DNA of 64,000 nucleotides, from NCBI GenBank assembly GCA_049724395.1, contig JAUGWO010000102.1, positions 372,001 through 436,000 on the forward strand, written 5' to 3'. A model generated the notes under the pieces. The model was not told the DNA's origin and searched no databases. It saw nothing but the letters and a program-made list of their open reading frames with translations. Within the stretch, counting starts at the first letter, position 1; every line of letters begins with the position of its first letter. This DNA comes from Spongospora subterranea f. sp. subterranea (Eukaryota > Endomyxa: Phytomyxea > Phytomyxea > Plasmodiophorida). This document shows, in pieces, positions 48,050-61,908 of the stretch. Position numbers and translations under genes: made by a program.

Positions 48050-48584
48050 GCATTAACCTTAAAGGTGCGTGATCGTCCTCATGGATTCGTATAAGTCAGT
48101 CGTGTCGACCAATTCGACATTCCATTGTCAGCGGATGCGCTCTGGCCAACGGAGAAAACGGGATTTTCAGCGACATCATTATGACGTACATCATGCAAAT
48201 TCTTGGTTTACATTAATTTTTTGTTGGTTGAAATAACGTAATGCTATTGTGGCTCTGAAACTGAAATGAATTGAAAAAATTTGAAGCAAAGCATTGAATA
48301 TAATCCGAAATTATCACAGACGATCGTAGGTGCGTTTATATACGATTTTCGGTAGCCATCTTCGCTCGCGCGCGGTGTCATCAAGCGCTACTCAGTTGCA
48401 CCAACACCATTGTGCCACACTACGTAACCCTGCCCATAGTTACGCAGTCATCTCGAATCAAAACTGCGCACTGGTAGTTGCGGAGGTTTTTGCTTGGAAC
48501 CGTGCACGAGTAAGGTCATTTGGCGATTTTAGTGGAATTGGAAACTGGGCGAGATCCTGTCGCTATATCCATTGATTATTTACC
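48050..48584. promoter_or_regulatory. divergent promoter, giant ASH gene / RBM39
   Basis: A 535-bp gene-free interval with an AT-rich core (about 48200-48310) between two genes transcribed away from each other. A plus-strand frame ending at 48575 just before RBM39 has no recognisable features and is probably leader sequence. Confidence 0.35.
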
Positions 48585-49943
48585 ATGTTAGATTCCGCTA
48601 GTCAGGTTGTCCCAGATGACGCCCACTATCGTCATCGTCGCCGACGCCGACGCCGGTCGTCCCGTTCTCGGTCTCCATCATCGTCGTCAGGAGACTCGTC
48701 GCCCCGATCTAAGCGCCGAAGCCATCGACGCCATGCGTCGAAGTCAGATAAGACCGAACGCTCGCGTCGTCCCAAATCGAAATCTCCTTCCCCAAAGCCT
48801 CGGAAGATGCCTATACATGACCCTACTGAAGCATTACGTCGAGAACAAGAACAAATTGATCGCGATCAAAGAACAGTTTTCGCATCTCAGATTCATCCCA
48901 AGACCACTATGCGCGAAATATTTGAATTTTTTTCTCAAGTTGGCAGAGTTCGCGACGTGCAATGCATTGAAGACCAAAGGACCCGCAAATTTAAAGGCAT
49001 TGCCTATGTCGAGATGGACACTATTGACACAGTCGCGCTTGCTCTGGCTTTGAACGGGCATTTATTGGGAGGATATCCAGTTAACGTGCAACTTACTCAA
49101 GCGGAAAAAAATCGTGCGGCGCAACAAGCAGCCCTCGCTGCCGCTGCTTTACAGGAGCAACCGATGAGGGTCCGAGTGCAGTCGATTCATCCTGATGTAA
49201 CGAGCGAAGATCTGCGACCATTTTTCGAAGCGTTTGGACGCGTTGACGACGTTGTTATGGATTTCGATTCACAGGGTAAATCCATCGGGTCAGCTTGGGT
49301 AACTTTTCGCCGTGTTCCAGAGGCACAGGCTGCTGTATCGAGCCTTAACCAAATCGAGGTTTTGGGACAGCCGATCACCGTTACTATGGAAGTACCTTTG
49401 GTTGGTATGGGAGATTTTTCGATGGGCTCTTCGTCAAATATGGGCATGTCTTCGTCATCTATGAATCCCAGTATGGGACAACTTGGAGAGCTTGACGATG
49501 ATTCTGGAGGAGGCCTTCACCTGTCAGCTCAACATCGTCTCGCATTGATGCAGCGTCTACAAAGGAGTGGCAGCGACCAACCTTCGCACAGTATCCCTCA
49601 GGCCGCGGCCCCTGTGCCTCAGGTTCCTGTTCGCATTCAGCCAACGACGTGTATCGTTTTGAAGAATATGTTCACAAAATCTGAAGTTGCACAGGATCCT
49701 GAACTGCCATTAGATATCAAAGAAGACGTACAATCTGAAGCTTCAAAATATGGTCGCCTTCTGCATATTCATGTTGATGCGGAAAGCGATGGCGTTGTCT
49801 TTTTACGTTACCAGGAAGTTGAGAGTGCGATGAATTCGCTAAAGGACTTTAATGGCAGGTTTTTTGCTGCACGAAAAGTTGTTGCAGAATACGTTGTTGA
49901 GCGCTCGTATGAATCACGATTTCCTGGAAGCGGTCGAGTGTAA
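48585..49943 (+). CDS. RBM39: RBM39/CAPER-type U2AF-like splicing factor
   Basis: RS-domain splicing and co-activator protein of 452 residues. An Arg/Ser-rich N-terminus (residues about 15-75) is followed by RRM1 (RTVFASQIHPKTTMREI, GIAYVEMD), then QAEKNRAAQQAAL, RRM2 (MRVRVQSIHPDVTSEDL, SAWVTFRR), a linker with LSAQHRLALMQRLQRSG matching the RBM39 RLQLMARLAEG element, and the C-terminal UHM (CIVLKNMFTKSEV, DVQSEASKYGRLLHIHVD, GRFFAARKVVAEYV). Length and domain order equal animal and yeast orthologues. It is uninterrupted, with no introns in 1.36 kb, in contrast to almost every neighbour. Confidence 0.95.
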   Translation: MLDSASQVVPDDAHYRHRRRRRRRSSRSRSPSSSSGDSSPRSKRRSHRRHASKSDKTERSRRPKSKSPSPKPRKMPIHDPTEALRREQEQIDRDQRTVFASQIHPKTTMREIFEFFSQVGRVRDVQCIEDQRTRKFKGIAYVEMDTIDTVALALALNGHLLGGYPVNVQLTQAEKNRAAQQAALAAAALQEQPMRVRVQSIHPDVTSEDLRPFFEAFGRVDDVVMDFDSQGKSIGSAWVTFRRVPEAQAAVSSLNQIEVLGQPITVTMEVPLVGMGDFSMGSSSNMGMSSSSMNPSMGQLGELDDDSGGGLHLSAQHRLALMQRLQRSGSDQPSHSIPQAAAPVPQVPVRIQPTTCIVLKNMFTKSEVAQDPELPLDIKEDVQSEASKYGRLLHIHVDAESDGVVFLRYQEVESAMNSLKDFNGRFFAARKVVAEYVVERSYESRFPGSGRV

Positions 49944-50084
49944 TTGATAATTGAATGAATTTATGCTCTGCCTTTTTGTAGGCGCTATGTTATCCACTAA
50001 AAGCCGTCCTTTCTCCTTTTAAGGTTTGACCTCTACTGTGTATTCTTTATCTATTGAATTTTAAGCAGTTTTCGTGTATATGTT

Positions 50085-52646
50085 TTATATTTTCTTGATC
50101 ATGGCAATGTAACGGAGTCGCGCTTGTCCTGAATCAATGACCGTAAAGCAACAGCCCTCAGATGATGTTATACTGTCAGGTGTGTGACATGGTTTAACAA
50201 TCGGGAGAGGTTCGCATTGGTTCACTCCAAACTCAACGTATTCGGTCGCTGCGTAAGGGCTATTGGGTTCATCTTTTGATGCAAACTCCTCTGTAAATAT
50301 ACTGTCAGATTTCTAGGTCCAAGTGTAAAAACGCTTAACCTACGAGACGGCTCTCCAAGTGCCACTTCGTATAGAGCTAGCGCTGTAAAATCTGTGTTTT
50401 GGAAGTCAGCTGTTTTCATGCAATTTGTTTCGTAAAATTGTTTTGCATCTCGTGTAATATTGCCTCCTGATAACAAACTGTAGAGATTAGACATGCGAAT
50501 TCCTGGGCCCCACAAGAGGTGCCGCCGTGGCAAAACGCTAAAGGGATAAAACTGTGCGTCGCTTCCAGGCCTACATGAGTTAGGTCGACGTGCGAATTTT
50601 TGATTGCATTCACAGCTTACAAAGCTACTGCAACTAGTCGGTCGAGGACCAAAGGAACTGATGCTGCAAGTGGACTGCAGGAGATTATACTTAGAAGCAA
50701 ATGAATTTTAGGTCCTGAGCGCTCAATGCAGTAATAGTACCTTGACATCTTTGCAAACGCTTCTCCTTCAATGTTGGCCCAAATAGGCTGTGGCTGATGG
50801 CGTTTACTATGCATACTAAGAGCATCCATTGTTGAAAGCAATTCGTGAAGAACTTCCATTTTTGAAATTGCAACTTGGCACTGTTCTAATGAGGTAACGT
50901 TTTGCCCGACTGTCAAAAAGAAGCCATAGTTAGACAAATATATGACAGGAAGGCAGACAGAGAACGTTACTAAATGGGTATAATTTCCGTAGTTGTTCAA
51001 TATCGGATTTCCACGTGTTTGGATCGGTTTCAGCTTGAGAATCTAATTCTCCTTTGATTCTGTTAATTCGATCGAGACCTAGCGCACAATCTTCCGTCGT
51101 CACGTTACTTGACGCACCAATATTTTCAATCATCGACTGAACTTCATAACTATCTACTAAGAAATCCAACAGCGGTTTGACTAATTTCTAAATCATATCT
51201 CAAAGTAGTCAAAATCAACACAGGAGCTCCGTATTACCTTAGGCTGCGTGCTCGGTATCACTTCAGCGAATTGAGTACTGAAAAGAGAACGTGGATCGCT
51301 TAATTTTCGAGTTTGCAACCTATCATGCAGTGCTTTTTTGGCCAGCTCAGGATCAGAAAACAAGAGCGTGAGCGATTGTTTTCTCCTTTCATCTTCTACG
51401 ATTACGTCAATGTGGTAGCAGCATTATCTAGCGCAGGCGCAAACCTAGACCCCATTCTTCGTAAAGAACCCATTCTTCGCGCTCATCATGCTCCAAAAGC
51501 TGGATCACACAGGTACTGCGGGAGGTCAATTTGCCGAATAAGACGTCTTCCTAATGACCGTCAACACATACACCGGAAAGAATAAATAAAAATCACCCTA
51601 AAAAGCTTGACATTGGCATGTTCAAAGTTTTCCATAACATGATGCGTAGAACGTTTTGTGGAAGAGAGCGCGACGCCGTTCTTGGATTGTGGACGAATCG
51701 ACTTTATAGTATGCCGGGGTTCAGAGGCTGATGAGTCCTCACCCTCTTCCTGCACGCATACTGTAAGCAATTCGACTATCAATTTTACGATATTTGTCTT
51801 ACGGCAGAATTGTTTTTAGCCTGGGATAGTCTTCGTTTCGCTCGTTTTTTCACAATAGCGACTCCTTTGTTTGACGCTGAATTCGCAGTTGTGTTTCTTT
51901 GCTGGTTTTGTCGCCGATTGTCTTCAAAATCAAGCAAGAGTGTTTAAAAGAATGAAAGTAAACAATATATAACTTACGATGAGTTGGGACGCCGTCGTCG
52001 TCAAAATCAGAACGTTGCAATCTGGATCGCTTCACAACGAAAGTCGACTTTTGATTCGGAGAATCGTCACCGGCATCCCGTCTAGACTTCAGACTTTGTT
52101 TTGGTTTCCGTGATTTTCGTTTGGGTCTGATTTTGCGAATTGGATAAGACAAAAGTATCGGTGACGCGAATTGAAAATCTTAAAACGCACATTGAAGATG
52201 CATCGCTTTCATCATTAACCATATAAGACTCAATATACTGCACCGAAAATTAACACAATTTTTGAATCAGGATTAAAAAAGAAGACCTCAGTGGCGATAG
52301 ACACAATTTGCGATTTCAAAGGGCGAAGTAGCTTTTTTCTGCAATGTAATGCTTCTGCCATCATATCGCAAACCGTGGAAGTGGTCACTGCCTCTAACGA
52401 AACCGACGACGAATTCAACAAATCAAAAATAAAATCGCGTAAATCCTTCTCGTGGCTTTGTAGATAGAGCAGGCGATCGCCACCGTTCTCGTCTACACTT
52501 GGAGCAGGATCCTTCGAAATTGGATCGGATGAATCCAGGCAAGCATCGGGTAGGTTTTCGGTAGGACTCAGGTTCTCATTGGATGCTTCCAATGCATATT
52601 CGCTTCCAATTTCACGATCAGGCAGATCGCCTTCAGCGTCGCACAT
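50085..52646 (-). CDS. PARP-family protein (WGR-PRD-catalytic fold) with lost catalytic residues
   Basis: Exons from the ATG at 52646: a helical domain (KDLRDFIFDLLNSSSVSLEAV, roughly DEK-C-like), a basic nuclear-localisation region (RPKRKSRKPKQ), a WGR-like domain (STCVIQLLEHDEREEWVLYEEW, then FSDPELAKKALHDRL), the PARP regulatory helices (LVKPLLDFLVDSYEVQSMI, CALGLDRINRI, VAISKMEVLHELLSTM) and a catalytic-fold segment (RRHLLWGPGIRMSNLYSLLSGG, LALYEVALGEP). A last segment (VIDSGQARLRYIAMIKKI) aligns with the PARP C-terminal strand ending at 50085. The conserved His of LLWHGS is Gly, and the Glu before the terminal VYD is Cys, so ADP-ribosylation is unlikely. The final splice joins (about 50330-50220) are uncertain; one would need an unusually short intron. 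It lies 260 bp downstream of CCT2 on the same strand. Confidence 0.7.
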
Positions 52647-52905
52647 GACGGTGCAATTCTGGGAGAGCGCAGGAGGACGTGGCCCTCAACTACAGTGACA
52701 AATAGTGCACATTACGGCACGGATCTGTTGACCTTGAACCCCTTCTGGGTTTGGCTCTTTCTCCGTTCGGTGTTCTCGGATCGAAGGCATTTATACAGAA
52801 TGCAGTCGATCTCAGCGCTTTTTTGGAGAGGTCAGTGGAAAAACACAGCAAAAAGGAATACACAGAACAGAAATTTATTAGCCCGGGTTGAAATACGATG
52901 GCAAA

Positions 52906-54995
52906 TCAGTGACGCTGATCGTTGGAGCGGGGTCTAGGAGCGCATTTGATGATATCATCAACACGGATAATCATTTCAGCCGCTTCATGCGCGGAGATGA
53001 GGACATGATTCTTAACTATGAAAGATTCAATAATGCTCAGCTTGCGAACGTCTCCGATTTGGCCTCGTTCCATATCAAGACCAGCGGAATTTTGCCCAGA
53101 TTTGTGTGCTGCCCTGAGCTGAGAGACAAGTTCGGATGAATCATATCCAGCATTATCAGCAAGAACCGTGGGGAATAGATTGTAAAGCACGAGCAAATGC
53201 TTCAATTGCGAGGGCCTCTTTGCCAGGAGTTTTAACCGCTAGTTCGTCGACTGCATTGGCCATGAGCATTTCAGAGCAGCCTCCACCTAGAACTGTTCGG
53301 GATTCATTGACGGTTTGGGATAAAACACATAGGGCATCATGCAACGAGCGTTCGGCTTCGTCCAATAAATGTTCGGATGCACCGCGAAGAACAATGGAGC
53401 ACGCTTCACCTTTGGGAACGCCGCTGAACAGAATCACTTTATCCTCGCCAATCATTATTCTGTATAGCATGGATTAAAATCAACATGACAAGCGTGATGT
53501 GGTAGAAAACTGACTCCTCAATGCGTTCGCATGAACCGAGTCGAACTTGCTCTGGGTGGTCAAACGTTGACACAATTTCAGCATCAAGGACAAGAGCAAG
53601 TCTTTCGATGCCTTCGAAGTCGGCATGTTCTATGGATGTCACTCCTACAGCAACGCAGATGAACAAACAGAGTAAAGGAAAGCGTTGAACAAATACCAGC
53701 ATCGCCAAGCAAATGCTCCGGGTAGTTGTAAATGAGTTGTCGATTAATGAAAACACTAAAAAGAGACAGTCAGGATTTGACACGGTTATATTCGTAGAGT
53801 AACACAGTACTTGATATCATGCTTTAAAATCTTATCAACTTTCGCTTTCATCTTCGCCTTTTCCGCCTTCTCAATTTCAGCAACTTTGTCCATTGAGTCC
53901 ACCCTAACACGGGCACCGTAAATTTTAATCTATGTTGAATAAATGTACCATGAGTAATATTACAGAACACAAAGGACGTGCAAACCTTATCTGTGTCCAT
54001 CGGTGTGTTTGCAAGCAGGATCCTGGCATTACGAATGCTTTTAGACTGACCCACGCCAAACTTCTTGTCAAGAATAAAGCCCGATTCAAGGTATGAATCT
54101 TTCAACTGTCCTCCTTTCTTCTTGACAATCTGGATGTTGTCCAAATTCGTCGAACCTATTCTAGGATATTTAGAAAAATACTTTTTTTATCAGGTAAACC
54201 ACCTTTGAGTCTCAGAACGGCATCTACTGCAATCTTGGCGAACATTTCCTTATGTTGAGTAAGAATCTTTGAGCTGATTGTTGTCTTGGCAATGTTCAAG
54301 AGATCTTCCCGGAATAATTCCATGTTATCGCTGTGGTTTAGCGAACTATCATCCAAAGCTTGCCGTGCAACAGTAATAGCTTTACGCCACCCTCTAATGA
54401 TGGTTTGCGGATGGATTTTCATCTCAATTAGACGTTCAGCTTCTCGAATCAAGGCTCCAGCTAGCACCACAACAGAAGTTGTGCCGTCACCAACGTTAGT
54501 GTCCTGATATCGGCTGAGGACTACAGCATAAAATGCACACTTCGAGACACCTATACCTGTGTTTTGGAGATGTCAACAAGAATTTTGGCAGCGGCATTAT
54601 CAATAGGAAGAGATTTCAAAATCGTTGCCCCATCGTTCGTGACCGCTACTTTTCCGTTCGATGGACCTACTTGACACGTCAGATGCAGTTAGGTTGGTCT
54701 ACAAAGACATGGAGTCACCTTCACCCATAGAAATGAGAATTTTATCCATCCCTTTTGGGCCGAGGGTGGATTTGATTAAATCGGCAATAGCAATAGAGCC
54801 AACAAACGACGCCAGGCGAGCGTTTTCGCCGCTGTCTTGCTGCGCCCCGCCTTCTTCATTGAAGATTTTCGGTAGAACACGCTAAACATTAGAAAATAAG
54901 CTTTAAGTAAGCAACAAGCAAACAAATAAAAAAAACAGGCTCAACAGCAATGTTGAAATGGATTAAACTAATGCAAAGAAGGAACTCACAGCCAT
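52906..54995 (-). CDS. CCT2: T-complex protein 1 subunit beta (cytosolic chaperonin CCT2)
   Basis: Subunit of the TRiC/CCT folding chamber for actin and tubulin. Exon 1 at 54995 is just MA; an intron of about 100 nt follows, then [15 protein letters not shown]-binding and ring motifs appear in order: [162 protein letters not shown], ending [10 protein letters not shown]. At least seven introns. A CCCC run at 53170-53173 is one base too long: skipping one C joins ALQSI to [11 protein letters not shown] exactly. Otherwise the protein is complete at about 530 residues. Confidence 0.96.
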
Positions 54996-57545
54996 GTTTT
55001 ACTGTGATCGGTATCTGAGCAGAAAGTAGGTAGATATTGCTGATGCTGTAGTTAATGGTGGTGGCGATCGAGTCCGGATACCGAATGACGGATATAATCG
55101 AAGTCCGTGACAGGTATCCCAGAGCGGCGCGAGGTGCCCACCATTCAGGTGTACATACTGTGCACCGGACGTGCGACACTGGACGTCAAGGAGGCAGCCC
55201 TGCCGCCTGCGACACATTGATGACGATGAATCATTTGTACGAGAGGAATGGGTAAGATCCTCATTTTATTTATTTGATGACGGGTAGAACTCCCTCTGAC
55301 TACCTATTGGGATACGAGGATACTTGATAATTACCTTGTGGGAATTATTCATTCCGGAATGCGTCATGCTTTAATGCTTATCACAAAAAACCGGTTTCGT
55401 CTCAAAATTGCCATGTGCTGTTGAATAACTGAGAATAAAATTCGAAGGCTGATGGGCTTTAAAGAAGCAACCACTCGATATACTGAATATTGGGCTCTAA
55501 ATTAATGCTTCACTGTCCTATTCCGCCCAGCCGAAAAATTTCCGAAGAGATAGAATAGAGGAGAAATTGCTTCCAATGTTCAATGAAGAGATTGTATAGG
55601 TTCTGCTGCTTTGAGGAGTCATCTTCCCTATACAATCCTTAATCTCATTCCGCAACATTTACTTTTTTTGAGAATGTCTTTAAGCACTTGCTGACGCCTT
55701 ATGTGAACAAAACAGTCTACCTACAGTCATTGATTCTCTTGACTCAACTACAATCAGTAATGGGCAAGAATTGAACGCAGCTGATCATTGTGCAGAGAAA
55801 CACAGTACGGGATTCTCCGGATCTGACAACGCAAAGACAACATCTTCCCCGAAACTGAGGAAAGGGCAAAGCAGATGCGCAAAGTAATCTGGATGAAAAA
55901 TATCATAGTGTTTGCTAAAGTGACAGCGTACTCAAAGCTTTAAGAAATCAAGAGCATGTTTGAAAACACAGAGAAGGAAACCATGATTCGTCATGGGAAT
56001 GGATCCAGCAACCGGAGACAAGAAACCTGAGTTGATCAAAGCGGATATTTATGAGACTTGTCACCTGGAGACAGGAGGAAACGGCAGCGATAGATATATC
56101 GACCAAGGAAGGACATGGTAGGATGATGCGTCGTGAAGGCGATGCGGAGATCCGGATCATCACAACTGGGAAAGGATGCAATATTGATTGCAACAAATCG
56201 AGAGGTTCACCAAATGTTTTAGGTAATAGACCGAATCTGTATTTGGTAATTATTGCTTTCTTTGACATTGTGAAAGGGAACATCGTTTTTCTATCAAGTC
56301 CACGTAAAAAATACGTAATACTCACTAAAATTTATTTATTGTTCAGATGACCGGCGGGGCACTATCGACGTATATATTCTCGGCTTGAAAAGACTTGAGA
56401 ACTATATTGATCTCAAGTTCAACGGTCCCGGCAGAGACCGTTTTTTGTCTCCACCTTTGATCACTCTCTGTAATTATTGCAGGGTCTACATATTGGGTCG
56501 ATCCACCAAGTAGATTGGCAGTTATCACGTCCAGAAGCGATCCTTTGGGTTTGAAAGTGCAAATCTGCATAGAATGGTGTCCTGAGACAGCTGGGAAATA
56601 TGCCATCCCATACCCAGCTATTATAAATGTTTACCAGCATGTGTCGCCGACAAATTTGACACATACCGAAATCTATTCGAGCTTCATCATCATGGAAATA
56701 TACCTCTACGAATAGCTTAGGCCATCCGAGAAGGCCGCTGCAGGAGAAGCAAGCGTCGATGGGATGGTTCCAGATTACTGCCTCGTGATCCTGATGTGAT
56801 CAATCGTCATCAACCGAGCACTGTGAAAGTAATTCCTTTCATGGAGTAAGTCACCTGATCTGGAGTGCAACTAAAGGTGTGCCCATGAGATGTACCTTTG
56901 ATTAATTGCCAATTATCAGCTCCACTCTCAATCCTGAATTTTCCGAACAGCGGTTTGTTGCCGAATCCGAAAGCTCCAATTATGCTCCCAATGATATAGA
57001 CTGAGTTGACATTCGATATCGTTCAGAAAACCCATGCTGTTTTTCGCGTTAACCAATGGCCAACCTTCGGGCATTTCTGCTGTCAAGTCCAAAACCGCCA
57101 ACTAGGCAAACTGATCCAGGATATTCCTAACCGCCAGTCCAAGTGACAACACTTTTACACTGTGGCCAACGCACATCACAGTTGGCTGTTGATGTCCATC
57201 GATTAACGGAACACAGTACGTGCGTGCCCGGTTTAAAGAACTGTTTCGATGCGTTTTGGCATGGGGAAATAAAGCCTTTCCAACTTAGCACTTTGATAAG
57301 GAAAGGCTGGGTCAACAACAAATAAGTCCCAGTCGTTTGATCCAGAGTTTCTGCTGGCTATAAACGATCGCAATCAGAGATCTCTCGTTCAGAAAGCATT
57401 TTTGATCCGACTTTGCTTTCAACCCAACAGTTGCCGCCGATCATCTCAGTACGGTGATGTGCCGTAAATCCCGACAGAAGAAAATTGAAACGGATACGTA
57501 AAGCTGTAATATATTATGTTTTGTGTTTTGAGCAATTTACGTACT
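54996..57545. other. 2.5-kb gap without a recognised gene
   Basis: The first 250 bp, GC-rich near 55070-55210, probably holds the CCT2 promoter. The rest is AT-rich. Frames at 56051-56350 and 56515-56715 (+) and 56343-56664 (-) overlap each other and carry no known domain. A 60-codon frame at 57143-57325 is likewise unsupported. No inverted or direct repeats stood out. Confidence 0.3.
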
Positions 57546-58193
57546 TCACTCCCATTCATCATCTTCTTCTTCTTCACAATCTTCAATATCATTAACACGC
57601 TCTTCGGCCTTGTTGCTGGATTCAACTCCATCCCAGTCTGCCGCCTTCGCATCCATCATAAACTGATCGGACAAAACCGACCACTTGGGACGTTCTTCTT
57701 CGTTGGCAGGAACAGACTTACTCTGAGATCCTTTAAGCATTTCTAGGAATGATGTCCTGGACATTGGTTCACTCTTTGCTTGCTTTACTTTGGATTTTTC
57801 TGAAGTTTTTGCACTAGATTTTTGATGAGCGGCAACAGCGTTGAATAAAGTGACCACTACACATAAAAAATCAGGAAATACGAAATGAAAAACGAGGTGC
57901 AGTTTAAAAAACGGACCTCCTCTTGTTGCAGTTTTGATTAATAACCTTTCCAGAGCACCGTCGTTAACAAAATCGGTTCTACTAACGTGTTCCTTTAGTC
58001 TGAGTTCAGCTTTCAGCTTCCTTTGCGTCCGTTTCGCACGAAGCTCCTTGATCTCTTTTGTTCGTTTGCGCAGCTGCTGAGATTTAAGTTTCAACCCGCT
58101 TCCATCAACATTATCTTTTCGTGTTAGAACCGAAGCAATGGCCGCTCCGAACGAGGACGACGTAGTCGGTTCATGGGAGATATCTGGCGCCAT
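57546..58193 (-). CDS. RRP15: RRP15-like ribosome biogenesis protein
   Basis: Nucleolar factor for large-subunit (60S) pre-rRNA processing. Two exons separated by a 60-nt intron (57916-57857) that joins ATRG to VVTLFNAV. The N-terminal region is a long basic coiled helix (RKRTKEIKELRAKRTQRK, ELRLKEHVSRTDF), followed by the family hallmark ERLLIKTATRG-VVTLFNAVAAHQK, then SRTSFLEMLKGS and the conserved C-terminal block PKWSVLSDQFMMDAKAADWD, and an acidic tail. About 195 residues, somewhat shorter than human RRP15 because the N-terminal extension is reduced. Confidence 0.9.
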   Translation of the reverse strand: MAPDISHEPTTSSSFGAAIASVLTRKDNVDGSGLKLKSQQLRKRTKEIKELRAKRTQRKLKAELRLKEHVSRTDFVNDGALERLLIKTATRGGPFFKLHLVFHFVFPDFLCVVVTLFNAVAAHQKSSAKTSEKSKVKQAKSEPMSRTSFLEMLKGSQSKSVPANEEERPKWSVLSDQFMMDAKAADWDGVESSNKAEERVNDIEDCEEEEDDEWE

Positions 58194-58489
58194 CTGAAAT
58201 TCTGCCGGTCAATCCAGGATGCCGATCAGACCTTCGGAACCCGTGACGGACTTTACACGACGGACCCGGCTCAAAACTCACCTGAAAATCGGGAATAATC
58301 GTGAATATTTTTGTGAACCCAATTTACTCGCAAAGCGCGACGCAGAAAATATCCTGCTCGTGCAGTTTCCAAACTTCCACAGCATTCCATATATATCATT
58401 TGTTTCCTACCGCTTCGGCAACACCAGTATTAAAAAAAAACGCCTCCGAATGGTATGTCGCTAGCTTTTCGAAGCTTGAACAGTATCTG

Positions 58490-60254
<1,765 letters not shown>

Positions 60255-61233
60255 ATGGTGGTTCGAGGCCTGGCCGACTTGGAGAATCAAAGCTCAAACT
60301 CAAACAATGGAAACAATCGACCCATGGCGTCAATGCAGCTGCTGCCTTCAATCAAGGAGATGCTGTTTCCTGGCATCAAGTTGAGGACATTTATCGCTGC
60401 AATCACGCTCATCGATATTGCAATGTTCATCATCACATTGATCGTGGGCCAGATATGGTTTGGTGGTGCATTCGTTGAATCAAACACTAGCGTTGGGCCA
60501 AGTGTTGACGCTTTATCTGCTGTTGGTGGGATGAACACCCAGCGCATTGTTCGCAATCTCGAAATCTGGCGATATCTTACGCCCGTCATTCTTCATGCTG
60601 GTCTTCAGCATATCGGCTTTAATCTGCTTTTCCAATGTTCCATCGGATTCCGTTATGAAGAACTCTGGGGTGTACCTCGCATTGCCTCAATATATTGGGT
60701 TGGGGGGCTGAGTGGAACGGCTCTATCGGCATTACTTAGCGGTAAAAGGCATAATTTGTTTTATCTGAACGGCGAATAATCAACATATTTCTCTTCAGGA
60801 AGTGTTGTAAGCGTAGGCGCGAGTGGGGCGCTAATGGGGTTGTTAGGTGCAATCGTTGCATTTATCGGATGGAACTGGCAGGAACTTCCTGATGCACCAC
60901 AGGTCCGTCGTCATATCAGCTCATAATAATTGGCTCACTTTTCTTTGCTATTATAGAGGTTATGCAATGTAGTCATGTTAATTGTCATAAATTTTGCTGT
61001 AGGATTGTCCTCTGCAGGCATTGATAATTATGCCCATCTTGGTAATTTTTATATTGCTGTTAGCATCAGTACCTGATATCATCACAGGTGGGATTATCGG
61101 TGGTCTTCTTTGTGGTACCCTATTATTGAAAAAGTATACCTGGACGCCTACTCAAAAGATGATACAGATGGGTGCAGGAGGTGTGCTGTTTGTTTACTTT
61201 GTAATCTGTTTTACGCTTACGTTCTCGAAATAA
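60255..61233 (+). CDS. rhomboid-family intramembrane serine protease
   Basis: Cleaves membrane proteins within the bilayer. After a polar 35-residue N-terminus, TM1 (TFIAAITLIDIAMFIITLIVG) is followed by the L1 loop WRYLTPVILHAGLQHIGFNLLFQ, then GFRYEELWG, IYWVGGLSGTALSALLSG, the catalytic-serine helix VSVGASGALMGLLGAI, and the His helix SAGIDNYAHLG, which an intron joins to GIIGGLLCGTLLL. A C-terminal seventh TM (GAGGVLFVYFVICFTLTF) makes it a RHO-type 6+1 rhomboid. Four introns are placed; three of them sit between 60,740 and 61,080. Ser and His are both present, so it should be active. About 275 residues. Parasite rhomboids often process surface adhesins, but the substrate here is unknown. 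Confidence 0.92.
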
Positions 61234-61496
61234 ATTACGAATACAATCTAATATATAAATTAATCATGCAATGGGACTAGTCTATCGCCTTTAAATCGAG
61301 GCGAGCCTTATTAAAACTTGATTCGCAATGTCATAGCTGTGTTGACATTTCGCGGAAATCTGTCTTGGCATTGTCAAAGGCTGATTTTGTGTTGCGATTT
61401 TTTTTTGGGTGGTTGCAACCACTACACACTGTCAATTTGAAACCGATGTCCTCTGTGTTATTAAGATTCTTCTGATCGAGTCTGGGAACTCCGATA

Positions 61497-61827
61497 ATGG
61501 ACTCCAGTTTTGAGCATCAAATGATTAGCGAAATCCAACAAGCCTGGCTCCAAGAGCGGCAGGTCTTACTGGACGGGTGGGCAGATGATCGCCAAGAACT
61601 GTTATGTCTGCGGCGACTTTTACATGAGGAACGGCGTGCTTACACAGTAAGTAAAAACTCTGGAGTTAGAAAAGATACGCTGATAACGTTCGCAGAAAGT
61701 TCTTATTCGTTTGACATCAGCAAACTTCCATAACGAGTTCTCAACTGAAACCGAGTTTAATCAGAAGAACGCGCAAGATGTTATGACCAACGAAAAGATA
61801 AAGAACCGCAAACATGATGAAACTTGA
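61497..61827 (+). CDS. short coiled-coil hypothetical protein
   Basis: Two exons: ATG at 61497 to a strong GTAAGT donor near 61647, then an acceptor CAG near 61694, ending at 61827; about 94 residues. The first exon is a charged amphipathic helix (FEHQMISEIQQAWLQERQVL, DDRQELLCLRRLLHEERRAY), the second polar and Lys/Asn-rich. Reading straight through the intron would give a 78-residue alternative. No domain is recognised. It converges with PIG-U 82 bp away. Confidence 0.5.
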
Positions 61828-61908
61828 CCACCACATTTAAATATACACTCATTTATTCATAAAAAAAACTGGTACAGTACTAATTACACAATAAATAAAT
61901 ATATAGTA

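Noticed and set aside
53690-53830. Apparent frame slip in CCT2 before [10 protein letters not shown]
   Set aside because: A phase-2 intron (AA|GTACTG to TTTTTAG|T) gives [20 protein letters not shown] in frame.
56051-56715. Overlapping frames at 56.0-56.7 kb considered as a gene
   Set aside because: No domain, no consistent splice pattern, and comparable openness on both strands.
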